NCBI GenBank assembly: GCA_035505955.1
Contig: DATJQH010000058.1
Location: 1-20,774 of the forward strand
DNA length: 20,774 nt
Source: Fen-999 sp035505955
GTDB lineage: Bacteria; Pseudomonadota; Gammaproteobacteria; Burkholderiales; Rhodocyclaceae
Reading direction: 5' to 3'
The translations under genes were made by a program, and so were the position numbers. Below, one piece after another: positions 7,608 through 15,952 of the stretch (positions are counted from its first letter, which is position 1; the number at the start of each line of letters is the position of its first letter). The notes below the pieces were generated by a model, which made no database searches, was not told the DNA's origin, and saw nothing but the letters and a program-made list of their open reading frames with translations.

Positions 7608-8356
7608 TTCTTCTTCAGTCGCTGCTTGGCAGCCTGGGCGGCCGGCGAGCCGGGATACTGCGCCAGCAGGGCCTCGAGTGTCTTCTTCGAGCCCTTGGCG
7701 TCGCCGGCTTCGGTGAGCGCGTTGCTCTTTGCGAGCAGCGCGTCCGGTGCCTTCGCGTCGTTGGGCCAAGTCGTCGCGACCTTGCCAAATCCGTCTGCTG
7801 CCCGGTCGTATTCCTTCATCTGGTAGTAGCTCGAAGCCATCCAGTAGTGGGCGTTGGGCAGCAGGGAACTCGACGGGTACATCTTGATGAAGGCGGCAAA
7901 GGCAACGCCGGCGTCGCGGTACTTGGCTGCCTTGAACAGGCCGAGCGCAGATTCGTACTGCCGCTGTTCCTGCACCGGATCGACCTTCGGCGCGGCGTCG
8001 GCGGCCGGTTTGGCGTCGGCTGCCGGCGCTGCCGTGGCAGCGGTCTCCAGCTTGCGCAACCGGCTGTCGAGATCGATGTAGAAGTCGCGCTGGCGCTTCT
8101 GCGCGGTGTCGAGGTCGTTCGTCAGCACCTCCACCTGGCCGCGCAGGCGCGCCAGGTCGCCCTTCAGCATCTCCATCTGGTTGGCGAAGTCGATCTGGTT
8201 CTGCGCCAGCCGGTCGACGCGGGCGCCGACCGAGTCGACGTCGGCCCGCAGCTTGTCGATGCTGGCGCGGGCCTCCTTGTCGTCGAAGATGCCGGCCCGC
8301 GCGAACTGGGCCGGCAGTGCCAGAACGGCCAGGAGTACGACTGCCGACCGTTTCAT
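7604..8356 (-). CDS. cpoB: Cell division coordinator CpoB (YbgF), Tol-Pal associated
   Basis: CpoB is a periplasmic protein that links the Tol-Pal system with peptidoglycan synthesis (PBP1B/LpoB in E. coli) during constriction. The 250-aa product has a signal peptide ending ARA before GIFDDKEAR. A heptad-rich N-terminal coiled coil follows (about 28-95, the trimerisation region), then an Ala/Pro/Lys linker (AAPAADAKPAADAAP). The C-terminal half is TPR repeats (YESALGLFKAAKYRDA, HYWMASSYYQMKEYDRA, and a third ending KQRLKKK). It follows pal by 6 nt and overlaps queE by GTGA. The position at the end of the tol-pal cluster is the conserved one. Confidence 0.93.
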   Translation of the reverse strand: MKRSAVVLLAVLALPAQFARAGIFDDKEARASIDKLRADVDSVGARVDRLAQNQIDFANQMEMLKGDLARLRGQVEVLTNDLDTAQKRQRDFYIDLDSRLRKLETAATAAPAADAKPAADAAPKVDPVQEQRQYESALGLFKAAKYRDAGVAFAAFIKMYPSSSLLPNAHYWMASSYYQMKEYDRAADGFGKVATTWPNDAKAPDALLAKSNALTEAGDAKGSKKTLEALLAQYPGSPAAQAAKQRLKKK

Positions 8357-8362
8357 GACGTC

Positions 8363-8905
8363 TTAGAACTCGCCGCTATAGAGCATGTCGCCGCGGCGGT
8401 TCTGCGCCCAGCAGCTCTCGGTCGACTCGGTGCAGCGCGGCTTCTCCTTGCCCAGGCTGACGGCCTCGACCTGCTTCTCGTTGGCGCCCAGCAGCACCAG
8501 CGCCTTGCGGATTGCCTCGGCGCGCTTCTGGCCCAGGGCCAGGTTGTACTCGCGGCTGCCGCGCTCGTCGGCGTTGCCCTGGATCAGCATCTTGAGCTTC
8601 GGATACTTGACGAGGAACTTGGCATGCGCATCGACCAGCGGCTTGAACTCGTCCTTGATCACATACTGGTCGAAGTCGAAGAACACGCTGCGCTTGTAGA
8701 CCGCGCTGTTGGGATCCTTGAGTGCGGCCAGCGCGGCGGCGTCGGCATTTTCGGTGGTGACCGGCGCCACGACCGGCGCGACGGTGGTCGACTTGCCTTC
8801 GGACACGCCGGCCGGATTCTGTTCCGGAGCGGGCGGCTGGCTGCTGCAGGCGGCCAGCAGCAGGGCGGCGGTAAGGGCGGTGGCGAGAGCTACGTGTGAG
8901 CGCAT
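8363..8905 (-). CDS. pal: Peptidoglycan-associated lipoprotein Pal
   Basis: Pal is an outer-membrane lipoprotein that binds peptidoglycan through an OmpA-like domain and exchanges with TolB. The 180-aa product has a signal peptide with lipobox LAAC (Cys20), a Pro/Ala/Thr-rich tether, and an OmpA-C domain from about residue 73 (VFFDFDQYVIKDEFKPLVDAH). The NADERGSREYNLALGQKRA motif carries residues that contact diaminopimelate. The C-terminal CTESTESCWAQNRR matches Pal and holds a likely disulfide pair. The start has GGAGAA upstream at good distance. It sits 29 nt after tolB. Confidence 0.96.
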   Translation of the reverse strand: MRSHVALATALTAALLLAACSSQPPAPEQNPAGVSEGKSTTVAPVVAPVTTENADAAALAALKDPNSAVYKRSVFFDFDQYVIKDEFKPLVDAHAKFLVKYPKLKMLIQGNADERGSREYNLALGQKRAEAIRKALVLLGANEKQVEAVSLGKEKPRCTESTESCWAQNRRGDMLYSGEF

Positions 8906-8934
8906 GATTGTTCTCCGTTATGTACGTGAAATGA

Positions 8935-10200
8935 CTATTTGACGAAAGGCCCCCAGGAAGGTTCGCGTACGTCGGCGGCCTGGACTGAGAGCTTCTGCTT
9001 TACTCGACCATCGGCGGAGACCGCCGCCAGCACGCCGCGACCGCCGATCTCGGTGGCATAGAGAATCATGCGGTTGTTGGGCGCGAAGGTAGGCGACTCG
9101 TCCTTGGTCGAATCCGTGAGCACCTGGGTCTGCCCGGAGGCGAGGTCCATGACGGTCAGTTGGAAGCGACCGTCGGTGCGTGAAATGTAGGCCAGGCTCT
9201 TGCCGTCGGGCGAAGGACGTGGCGTGACGTTGTAATTGCCGGAGAAGGTGATGCGCTCGGCGCTGCCGCCGTTGGCGCTGACGCGGAAGATCTGCGGGCT
9301 GCCGCCGCGGTCGGATGTGAAGTAGACCCAGCGGCCGTCGGGCGAGTAGGCCGGCTCCGTGTCGATGTCGAGCGACGTGGTCAGGCGCGACAGCCCGCTG
9401 CCGTCGGCATTGATGGTGTAGATCTGCGAATTGCCGTCCTTGGTGAGCACGAGCGCAAGCCGGCGGCCGTCGGGCGACCAGGCCGGCGCCGAGTTCGAGC
9501 CCTTGAAGTTCGCGATGACGGTACGTCGTCCCGCGGTCAGGTCATGCACATAGACGATAGGCTTCTTCGCTTCGAAGGACACGTAGGCGAGCTTGCTGCC
9601 GTCCGGCGACCATGTGGGCGAAATGATCGGTTCGCGCGAAACCAGGGCCGCCTGCGCGTTGGCGCCGTCGGCGTCGGCGATCTGCAGTTCGTAACGGCCG
9701 GTCGACTTGACGACGTAGGCGATGCGCGTCGAGAAGATGCCCGGCTCGCCGGTGAGCTTCAGGTAGATGCTGTCGCTGACGCGGTGCGCGGCCAGCCGGG
9801 TCTGGCTCGCTGCATGGGCCCACGCCTGGCCGGCGAGTTGCGTCTGCTTCTGGATGTCGTAGAGGCGGTAGCGTGTCTCGAAGCGGGTGCCGGCGCCGTT
9901 CACGCTGCCCACGGCGAGCGCATCGGCGCCGCGCGCCTTCCAGTCCGCATAGGGCGGCAGGGCGGTATCGCTGGCCGGCAGGCCGGAAGCGTCGACAAGC
10001 CGGAACAGGCCGCTGCGTTCGAGGTCGGCGCGGACGATTGAAGTGACGGCATTGCCGGCGGTCGGATCACCGCCGAAATCGGCAATCGCCACCGGAATCC
10101 GGTTGGCGCCGGCGCCCGTGATCTCGATCGACAACTGGGCGAGACCAGAAAGCGGAACCGCCGCGAACGCGGCGGCAAGAAGGAGAGGGCGCAAATTCAT
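8935..10200 (-). CDS. tolB: Tol-Pal system beta-propeller protein TolB
   Basis: TolB is the periplasmic subunit that shuttles between Pal and the TolA-TolQ-TolR motor. From ATG 10200 it has 421 aa. A signal peptide (LRPLLLAAAFAAVPLSGLAQ) is followed by the N-terminal alpha/beta domain (IPVAIADFGGD). Five propeller blades then carry the repeated tryptophan/proline motif: PTWSPDGSKLAYVS, PAWSPDGRRLALVL, PAYSPDGRWVYFTS, PRPSPDGKSLAYIS and PTFAPNNRMILYAT. An in-frame TTG lies two codons upstream (10206). No convincing ribosome site precedes either start. A TATAAT hexamer lies just upstream. The 72-nt gap from tolA is the largest in the tol cluster. Confidence 0.96.
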   Translation of the reverse strand: MNLRPLLLAAAFAAVPLSGLAQLSIEITGAGANRIPVAIADFGGDPTAGNAVTSIVRADLERSGLFRLVDASGLPASDTALPPYADWKARGADALAVGSVNGAGTRFETRYRLYDIQKQTQLAGQAWAHAASQTRLAAHRVSDSIYLKLTGEPGIFSTRIAYVVKSTGRYELQIADADGANAQAALVSREPIISPTWSPDGSKLAYVSFEAKKPIVYVHDLTAGRRTVIANFKGSNSAPAWSPDGRRLALVLTKDGNSQIYTINADGSGLSRLTTSLDIDTEPAYSPDGRWVYFTSDRGGSPQIFRVSANGGSAERITFSGNYNVTPRPSPDGKSLAYISRTDGRFQLTVMDLASGQTQVLTDSTKDESPTFAPNNRMILYATEIGGRGVLAAVSADGRVKQKLSVQAADVREPSWGPFVK

Positions 10201-10272
10201 CAGCAAATTATACCCGGTGGAGCGGCGGCGCCGGTCGGGCGTCGTGTCGCGGAGACAATGTCATGGCATGCG

Positions 10273-11037
10273 TCAGATGCAATTGCTGCCTTCGACCGGG
10301 CAGAACGTCAGGCGCAGATTGCGCTGGAACAGGCCCGGATCATCCGGGCGAGGCAGCGGGCTGGCCTTGCGGATCGCGCGTTCCACGGCGTCGTCATAGG
10401 CTGCGTTGCCGCTCGACTTTGCCAGGCGGGCCGTGATGACCTCGCCGCCCGGTAGTTGCACGACGTCGAAGACCGCCGACGGATTGCCGCGCAGATCGGG
10501 CGGCATGACGATGTTGCCTTTGATCTTGGCGCGAATCCTGTCCGTGTAGCTTGCGAGCGCCTTGTCGCGCGCAGCCGACGCCTGCGCTGCCTGCTGCGCA
10601 TCGCGCTTCTGCCTCTCCTGGCGCTGCTCGTCGGCGAGCATGTTCTTGAACGCCTCTTCCTTCCGCTGCTTTTCCTCCTGGGCCAGCTGGTCGCGGAACG
10701 GATCGAACTTCGGCTTCGGCGGCTCCTTGGCTTTGGGCTTCTCCTTGATGGCGATGTCGGGCTTCGGCGGCGGCTTCGGTTCGGCCTTCGGTTCCGGTTT
10801 CGGTTCGGGCTTTGGCGCGGGTTTGGGTTCGGGCTGCACCTCGGGTTGCGGCGGCGGGGGCGGCGCGGCCTCGGGCGCCTGCCGCACCAGGTCGACCTCG
10901 ACGACGTTCTGCACCTTGGTCTGCCAGCGGATGCCGTAGATCAGCAGTGCGGCCAGCAGGACGTGCATCAGCACCGCCAGCACGATGGAGGCGCGCTTGC
11001 CTGGCGGCTTGACGCGGCCGGGAGGCGCTTCGGTCAT
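10273..11037 (-). CDS. tolA: Tol-Pal system protein TolA
   Basis: TolA spans the periplasm, driven by TolQR proton flow, and contacts TolB/Pal. From ATG 11037 it has 254 aa, short next to E. coli TolA (421). One membrane helix (about 17-35, ASIVLAVLMHVLLAALLIYGI) is followed by a Pro/Glu/Lys repeat zone (PEPKPAPKPEPKPEPKAEP) and a charged helical region (KQRKEEAFKNMLADEQRQERQ). The C-terminal domain (about 160-254: IRAKIKGNIVMPPDLRGNPSA) ends in a Cys pair (CPVEGSNC). A longer frame open to 11979 runs antisense-free through tolR/tolQ in another frame and is not the gene. The start overlaps the tolR stop as ATGA, typical translational coupling. Confidence 0.94.
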   Translation of the reverse strand: MTEAPPGRVKPPGKRASIVLAVLMHVLLAALLIYGIRWQTKVQNVVEVDLVRQAPEAAPPPPPQPEVQPEPKPAPKPEPKPEPKAEPKPPPKPDIAIKEKPKAKEPPKPKFDPFRDQLAQEEKQRKEEAFKNMLADEQRQERQKRDAQQAAQASAARDKALASYTDRIRAKIKGNIVMPPDLRGNPSAVFDVVQLPGGEVITARLAKSSGNAAYDDAVERAIRKASPLPRPDDPGLFQRNLRLTFCPVEGSNCI

Positions 11038-11440
11038 TTGCCCGGCTGCACGAGGAGGCCGATCCTGGCCACGTTCTGCCGCTGCAACAGATCCATGATG
11101 TTGAGGACCTCCTCGTAGCGGACGCTGCGGTCGCCGGCGATCAGGACCGGCTGTTTCGGATTCTTCGTCTGCGCGGCCTTGATCATCGATGCCAGCTGGG
11201 AACGATCGATCTGTTCCTCGTGGTCGCCCTTGCTGCGGTCGCGCAGGCTGAGGCTGTGGTCCGCGCGCACGATGACTTCGAGCGGCGCCACGGGCGGCTC
11301 GCTGCTCTTGCCGACGCTGGGCAGGTCGATGTTGCCGGTCTGGATCATCGGCGCCGTGACCATGAAAATCACCAGCAATACCAGCATCACGTCGATATAC
11401 GGCACGACGTTGATCTGGTTCATCAGGCGGCGCTGGCGCA

Positions 11441-11441
<1 letters not shown>
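11034..11441 (-). CDS. tolR: Tol-Pal system proton-channel subunit TolR
   Basis: TolR (135 aa) is the ExbD-family inner-membrane subunit that with TolQ turns the proton gradient into TolA motion. INVVPYIDVMLVLLVIFMVTAP (about 10-31) holds the single membrane helix and the proton-accepting Asp17 of the ExbD/TolR signature. The periplasmic domain follows (GDRSVRYEEVLNIMDLLQ). The start ATG at 11441 shares one base with the tolQ stop (TAATG). A second Met at residue 7 is possible but less well placed. The end overlaps tolA by ATGA. Confidence 0.96.
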
Positions 11442-12114
<673 letters not shown>

Positions 12115-12118
<4 letters not shown>

Positions 12119-12522
12119 GTCAGTCGTTCGAATTGTTCGTAAATGTCCTGCGGCATGGCGGCCGGCTTGCCGCGTGCGAGATGCATGCAGGCAATGCGCA
12201 CGCTGGCGGTCAGCAACTCCTCACCGCCGCGCATGATGCGCTGGTCGAAAACGACCTGCACGCGCCCGTGCGACGCGACGCGGCTGACGACTTCCAGCGC
12301 GTCGTCCAGCCGGGCCGGTTTCAGGTAGTCCGCCTGGATGTTGCGCACCGCGAAGCCCAGCCCCGTTTCCTGCATCAGCCTCCCCTGGTCGAAGCCCATG
12401 GCGCGCAGCCATTCGGTGCGCGCTCGCTCTAGATACCTGAGGTAGTTGGCATAGTAGACCACGCCGCCGACGTCGGTATCCTCGAAATAGACCCGCACGG
12501 GCCAGGAAAAGTTCTTGCTCAT
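12115..12522 (-). CDS. ybgC: Tol-Pal associated acyl-CoA thioesterase YbgC
   Basis: YbgC (135 aa) is a 4-hydroxybenzoyl-CoA-thioesterase-type hotdog enzyme. In E. coli and other species it sits ahead of tolQ and hydrolyses short acyl-CoA thioesters; its link to envelope work is not fully settled. The active-site stretch is FEDTDVGGVVYYANYLRYLERARTEW, with catalytic Asp17. The longer frame to 12945 is an overrun inside ruvB. ATG 12522 overlaps the ruvB stop as ATGA and matches the family's start. This overlap joins the ruv genes to the tol-pal cluster. Confidence 0.95.
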
Positions 12523-13565
12523 TCGTTCCAGAGCTCGCCGCTCGACTTGGGCTGCGCGAGGCCAAAGTGCCGCCAGATCGCCGCGGTGGCGATGCGCCCG
12601 CGCGGTGTGCGCTGCAGATAGCCCTGCTGGATCAGGAAGGGTTCCAGCACGTCCTCGATGGTGTCGCGCGCCTCGCCGATGGCCGCCGCCAGGTTGTCCA
12701 CGCCGACCGGGCCGCCGCCGAACTTCTCCAGCACGGCCAGCATGAGCTTTCTGTCCATGACGTCGAGGCCGAGGTGGTCGACGTCGAGCATCGACAGCGC
12801 GGCGTCGGCGACGTCGCGCGTGATCTCGCCCTGCGCTTTCACTTCCGCGTAGTCGCGCACGCGGCGCAGCAAGCGGTTGGCGATGCGTGGCGTGCCGCGC
12901 GAGCGGCGCGCGATCTCGGTCGCGCCTTCGCCGACGATGCCGCAACCGAGGAGTTGCGCCGAACGGTGGATGATCTGCGTCAGCTCGTCGGGTGTGTAAA
13001 ACTCCAGCCGGGCGACGATGCCGAAGCGGTCGCGCAGCGGGTTCGTGAGCATGCCGGCGCGGGTCGTGGCGCCGACCAGCGTGAAAGGCGGCAGGTCGAG
13101 CTTGACCGAACGCGCCGCCGGGCCTTCGCCGATCATGATGTCGATCTGGAAATCCTCGAGCGCCGGGTAGAGGATTTCCTCTACCACGGGCGAGAGGCGA
13201 TGGATTTCGTCGATGAACAGCACGTCGTGCGGTTCGAGGTTGGTGAGGATGGCGGCGAGGTCGCCCGCGCGCTCCAGCACCGGGCCGGAGGTCTGGCGCA
13301 GATTGACGCCCATCTCGTGGGCGACGATGTGCGCCAGCGTGGTCTTGCCGAGTCCGGGCGGGCCGAACAGCAGCACGTGGTCGAGCGCTTCCGCGCGCCG
13401 CTTGGCTGCCTCGATGAAGATTTCAAACTGGCCGCGGATCTTCTGCTGGCCCACATAGTCGGCGAGCTTCTTCGGCCGCAGCGCGCGCTCCAGCGCATCC
13501 TCCTGCGGCGAGGCCGAGGTGCCGGCGATCAGGCGGTCATTGAACTGGTCGGTCTGGATGCTCAT
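12519..13565 (-). CDS. ruvB: Holliday junction branch migration ATPase RuvB
   Basis: RuvB is the AAA+ motor that drives branch migration with RuvA. From ATG 13565 it has 348 aa. Walker A is GPPGLGKTT (Lys74), Walker B VLFIDEIHRL, sensor 1 GATTRAGML, and the arginine finger lies in PLRDRFGI. The winged-helix C-terminal domain ends with QRTPRGRIATAAIWRHFG, which binds DNA. A TTG one codon upstream is also possible. The start shares one base with the DUF4442 gene stop (TGATG), and the end overlaps ybgC as ATGA. Confidence 0.97.
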   Translation of the reverse strand: MSIQTDQFNDRLIAGTSASPQEDALERALRPKKLADYVGQQKIRGQFEIFIEAAKRRAEALDHVLLFGPPGLGKTTLAHIVAHEMGVNLRQTSGPVLERAGDLAAILTNLEPHDVLFIDEIHRLSPVVEEILYPALEDFQIDIMIGEGPAARSVKLDLPPFTLVGATTRAGMLTNPLRDRFGIVARLEFYTPDELTQIIHRSAQLLGCGIVGEGATEIARRSRGTPRIANRLLRRVRDYAEVKAQGEITRDVADAALSMLDVDHLGLDVMDRKLMLAVLEKFGGGPVGVDNLAAAIGEARDTIEDVLEPFLIQQGYLQRTPRGRIATAAIWRHFGLAQPKSSGELWNE

Positions 13566-14053
13566 CAACTTGCCAGTCTATCCGACTCGCGGCGGCGGCG
13601 GATGTAGAGGGTCTTGGCGACCGTGGCGACGACCTGGTCGTCGCCATCGACGATGTCGACGCTCCAGGTCGGCTCGTATTTGTCGCCGGACGCGGTCTGC
13701 GCCAAGACGTCGCCAATCTGTTCGTCCGTCAATCGGAAGCGCGCGAACACGTCGCCGCGACCGGGCACCTTGAAATCGATGCTGGAGGACTTGTCCCATA
13801 CGACGTAGCCGCGCGGCAGGTTGTGCAGGAGGAGGATGGCGTAGAACGGGTCGGTCATCGAGAACAGCGAACCGCCGTAATGGGTGCCGAAGTAGTTGCG
13901 GTTGAGGAGTCCGTGGCGCAGGCGCACCGTGGCGCTCCGGAAGTCCGGCGACAACTCGATGACGTGGATGCCGGCGCCGAGGAAGGGCGGCCAGAGGTTG
14001 ATGCCGAACCTGAAGAGGCCGGCGGAAACGCGCAGGCGCGTCAGCGCTCCCAT
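13565..14053 (-). CDS. DUF4442-type hotdog-fold protein (possible thioesterase)
   Basis: This 162-aa product resembles DUF4442 proteins, relatives of tetrameric hotdog thioesterases. The stretch NYFGTHYGGSLFSMTDPFYAILLLH (about 52-76) is the recognisable family core, followed by DKSSSIDFKVPGRGDVFARF. No signal peptide or membrane helix is seen. The acyl-CoA substrate, if any, is unknown. It lies between ruvA (7-nt gap) and ruvB (TGATG overlap), splitting the usual ruvA-ruvB pair, and precedes another hotdog gene, ybgC, by one gene. The family call is by motif memory and is fairly, not fully, secure. Confidence 0.75.
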   Translation of the reverse strand: MGALTRLRVSAGLFRFGINLWPPFLGAGIHVIELSPDFRSATVRLRHGLLNRNYFGTHYGGSLFSMTDPFYAILLLHNLPRGYVVWDKSSSIDFKVPGRGDVFARFRLTDEQIGDVLAQTASGDKYEPTWSVDIVDGDDQVVATVAKTLYIRRRRESDRLAS

Positions 14054-14060
14054 CGGCGCC

Positions 14061-14648
14061 TCAGCCCTTGGAGAGCGACTTCAGCGCCTGGCGGATGCCC
14101 TCCGAGACTGCGACGCCGGGCGGCAGCACCTTCATGGCGCCCAGCGCTTCGCGCTCGTTGTAACCGAGCGCCAGCAGCGCGTTGAGGATGTCGGAAGCGG
14201 CGTCCTGCGGCGTACCACCGGGGCTGACTTTCGTGGCGAGGCCGGCGCCCTTCAGCTTGTCCTTCAGTTCGAGCAGCAGGCGCTCGGCGGTCTTCCTGCC
14301 GATGCCGGGAATCTTCACCAGCCGGCCGGATTCCTGCAGCGTCACGGCCTGCGCGAGCTCATGGACGGAAAGTCCGGAGAGCACGGCCAGCGCCGTGCGT
14401 GCGCCGATGCCGGAGATCTTGATGAGCTGCCGGAAGGCGGCGCGCTCGTCCTCGGCGCCGAAGCCGTAAAGAATGTGCGCGTCCTCGCGCACGACCAGAT
14501 GCGTGATCAGCGACACCTTCTCGCCGGTCGCAGGCAGGTTGTAGAAGGTGCTCATCGGCACTTCGAGTTCGTAGCCGACACCGCCGACGTCGACGGTGAT
14601 CTGCGGCGGGTTCTTTTCGACAAGTGTTCCGGAGATTCGTCCAATCAC
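14061..14648 (-). CDS. ruvA: Holliday junction DNA helicase subunit RuvA
   Basis: RuvA (195 aa) binds the four-way junction as a tetramer and loads RuvB. Domain I starts MIGRISGTLVEK. The two helix-hairpin-helix motifs are ISGIGARTALAVLSG and IPGIGRKTAERLLLEL in domain II. Domain III (SDILNALLALGYNEREALGAM) contacts RuvB. Between domains II and III, in a linker that is naturally variable, is TKVSPGGTPQ, encoded by copy 2 of the dispersed repeat (14208-14234). Start is GTG 14648, overlapping the ruvC stop as GTGA; the E. coli-type start confirms it. Confidence 0.97.
   Translation of the reverse strand: MIGRISGTLVEKNPPQITVDVGGVGYELEVPMSTFYNLPATGEKVSLITHLVVREDAHILYGFGAEDERAAFRQLIKISGIGARTALAVLSGLSVHELAQAVTLQESGRLVKIPGIGRKTAERLLLELKDKLKGAGLATKVSPGGTPQDAASDILNALLALGYNEREALGAMKVLPPGVAVSEGIRQALKSLSKG
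14208..14234 (+). repeat. 27-bp dispersed repeat, copy 2 (inside ruvA)
   Basis: CGGCGTACCACCGG followed by GGCTGACTTTCGT. On the ruvA strand it reads KVSPGGTP, in the flexible linker before domain III. It matches copy 3 at 24 of 27 bases and copy 1 at 23 of 27. Because the linker tolerates insertion, an element could enter here without loss of function. Confidence 0.8.
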
Positions 14649-15166
14649 ACCAATCTTCCTTTCCGCACCCGGTAGCCGCGCGTGGCGATGCTACCCAATC
14701 CCTGGCCGCCGTGGGCGTGGCAGATGGCGCAGGCCAGCGCGTCGGCCGCGTCGGCGCTCGGGGTGCCGGGCAGCTGCAGCAGGCGCATGACCATCTGCTG
14801 CACCTGTTCCTTCGCGGCCTTGCCGTGGCCCACCACCGCCTGCTTGACCTGCAATGCGGTGTATTCAGAGACCGGCAGCGCCGCGCCCACCAGCGCCGAA
14901 ATCGCCGCGCCGCGCGCCTGGCCGAGCAACAGCGTCGACTGCGGATTGACGTTCACGAACACCTTCTCCACTGCGGCCTCATCGGGCCGGTGCTGCGCAA
15001 TCACTTCGCCGATGCCGTCAAGAAGCGTCTTGATGCGCTCGGGCAGGCCCTCGGCCTCGTTGGTCTTCACGCAGCCGCTGGTGACGTAGGCGAGCTTCTG
15101 GCCGACCTTGTCGATCACCCCGAAACCGGTGATGCGCAAACCCGGGTCGATGCCGAGGATGCGCAC
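14645..15166 (-). CDS. ruvC: Crossover junction endodeoxyribonuclease RuvC
   Basis: RuvC (173 aa) resolves Holliday junctions by paired nicking, using metal held by four acidic residues. All four are visible: Asp7 (ILGIDPGLRITGFG), Glu67 (AAVEKVFVNVNPQST), Asp139 and Asp142 (PSADAADALACAICH). The start is GTG 15166, immediately after the yebC TAG stop with no gap. The stop overlaps ruvA as GTGA. Confidence 0.97.
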   Translation of the reverse strand: MRILGIDPGLRITGFGVIDKVGQKLAYVTSGCVKTNEAEGLPERIKTLLDGIGEVIAQHRPDEAAVEKVFVNVNPQSTLLLGQARGAAISALVGAALPVSEYTALQVKQAVVGHGKAAKEQVQQMVMRLLQLPGTPSADAADALACAICHAHGGQGLGSIATRGYRVRKGRLV

Positions 15167-15892
15167 CTACTCGTCCAGCACCGCCGTCGTGTAGACGTTC
15201 TGCACATCGTCCAGCCCTTCGAGCGCGTCGAGCAGCTTCTGCATTCTCAACGCGTCGTCGCCGGCGAGTTCGGTCTCGCTCTGCGGCTTCATCGTCACTT
15301 CGGCGAACTCGGCCGTGAGGCCTGCCTTCTCCAGCGCGTCCTTGACGGCAAGGAATTCGCCGGGGCCGGTCAGCACTTCGATGGAGCCGTCGGCGTCGGT
15401 GGCGACGTCCTCGGCACCTGCCTCGATCGCCGCATCCATCACCTTGTCCTCCGACGTGCCCGGTGCGAAGACGAGCTGGCCGCAGTGCTTGAACATGAAG
15501 GCGACGGAACCATCGGTGCCGAGGTTGCCGCCGTTCTTGGCGAAGGCGTGGCGCACTTCCGCGACCGTGCGCGTCTTGTTGTCGGTGAGGCAGTCGACCA
15601 TCACCGCCGCGCCGCCGATGCCGTAGCCCTCGTAGCGCAGCTCCTCGTAACTCACGCCCTCGAGTTCGCCCGTGCCCTTCTTGATGGCGTTCTCGATCTT
15701 GTCCTTCGGCATGTTGACGGCCTTCGCTTTTTCGACGGCAAGCCGCAGGCGCGGGTTGAAGGCCGCGTCGCCGCCGCCCATCTTGGCCGCGACGGTGATT
15801 TCCTTGGCGACGCGCGAGAATGCGGCGCCGCGTTTCTCGTCCTGGCGCCCCTTGCGGTGCTGAATGTTGGCCCATTTGGAGTGGCCGGCCAT
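15167..15892 (-). CDS. yebC: YebC/PmpR family protein
   Basis: YebC (241 aa) starts MAGHSKWANIQHRKGRQD, the invariant family start, at ATG 15892 behind AAGGAAA. Family members have been described as DNA-binding regulators (PmpR), and more recently as ribosome-associated factors that relieve stalling, the TACO1 role in mitochondria. Which applies here is unknown. Motifs include PRLRLAVEKAKAVNMPKDKIENAIKKG, YEGYGIGGAAVMVDCLTDN and KNGGNLGTDGSVAFMF. It is the first gene of the minus-strand run, next to ruvC as in many bacteria. The frame stays open upstream as an antisense shadow of the HerA-like gene. Confidence 0.96.
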   Translation of the reverse strand: MAGHSKWANIQHRKGRQDEKRGAAFSRVAKEITVAAKMGGGDAAFNPRLRLAVEKAKAVNMPKDKIENAIKKGTGELEGVSYEELRYEGYGIGGAAVMVDCLTDNKTRTVAEVRHAFAKNGGNLGTDGSVAFMFKHCGQLVFAPGTSEDKVMDAAIEAGAEDVATDADGSIEVLTGPGEFLAVKDALEKAGLTAEFAEVTMKPQSETELAGDDALRMQKLLDALEGLDDVQNVYTTAVLDE

Positions 15893-15952
15893 GATGATTT
15901 CCTTTATTGCCGCGTAAAATGGGCGAATTTTAGCACCCGGGAAGTACGCGCC
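15893..15952. promoter_or_regulatory. Divergent promoter region between yebC and the HerA-like gene
   Basis: This 60-bp segment is AT-richer than its surroundings. TAAAAT at 15915-15920 (plus) and its exact reverse complement ATTTTA at 15927-15932 form a 6-bp inverted repeat with a 6-nt spacer, each fitting a -10 box for one gene. No good -35 hexamer is seen on either side. The two promoters would overlap, or the repeat could be an operator. GGGAAG (15940-15945) serves as ribosome site for the + gene. Confidence 0.4.

Noticed and set aside
14624..15952. Plus-strand extension of the HerA-like frame upstream through yebC and ruvC
   Set aside because: The true start at 15953 has a ribosome site and family-like N-terminus; the extension is antisense to two certain genes.
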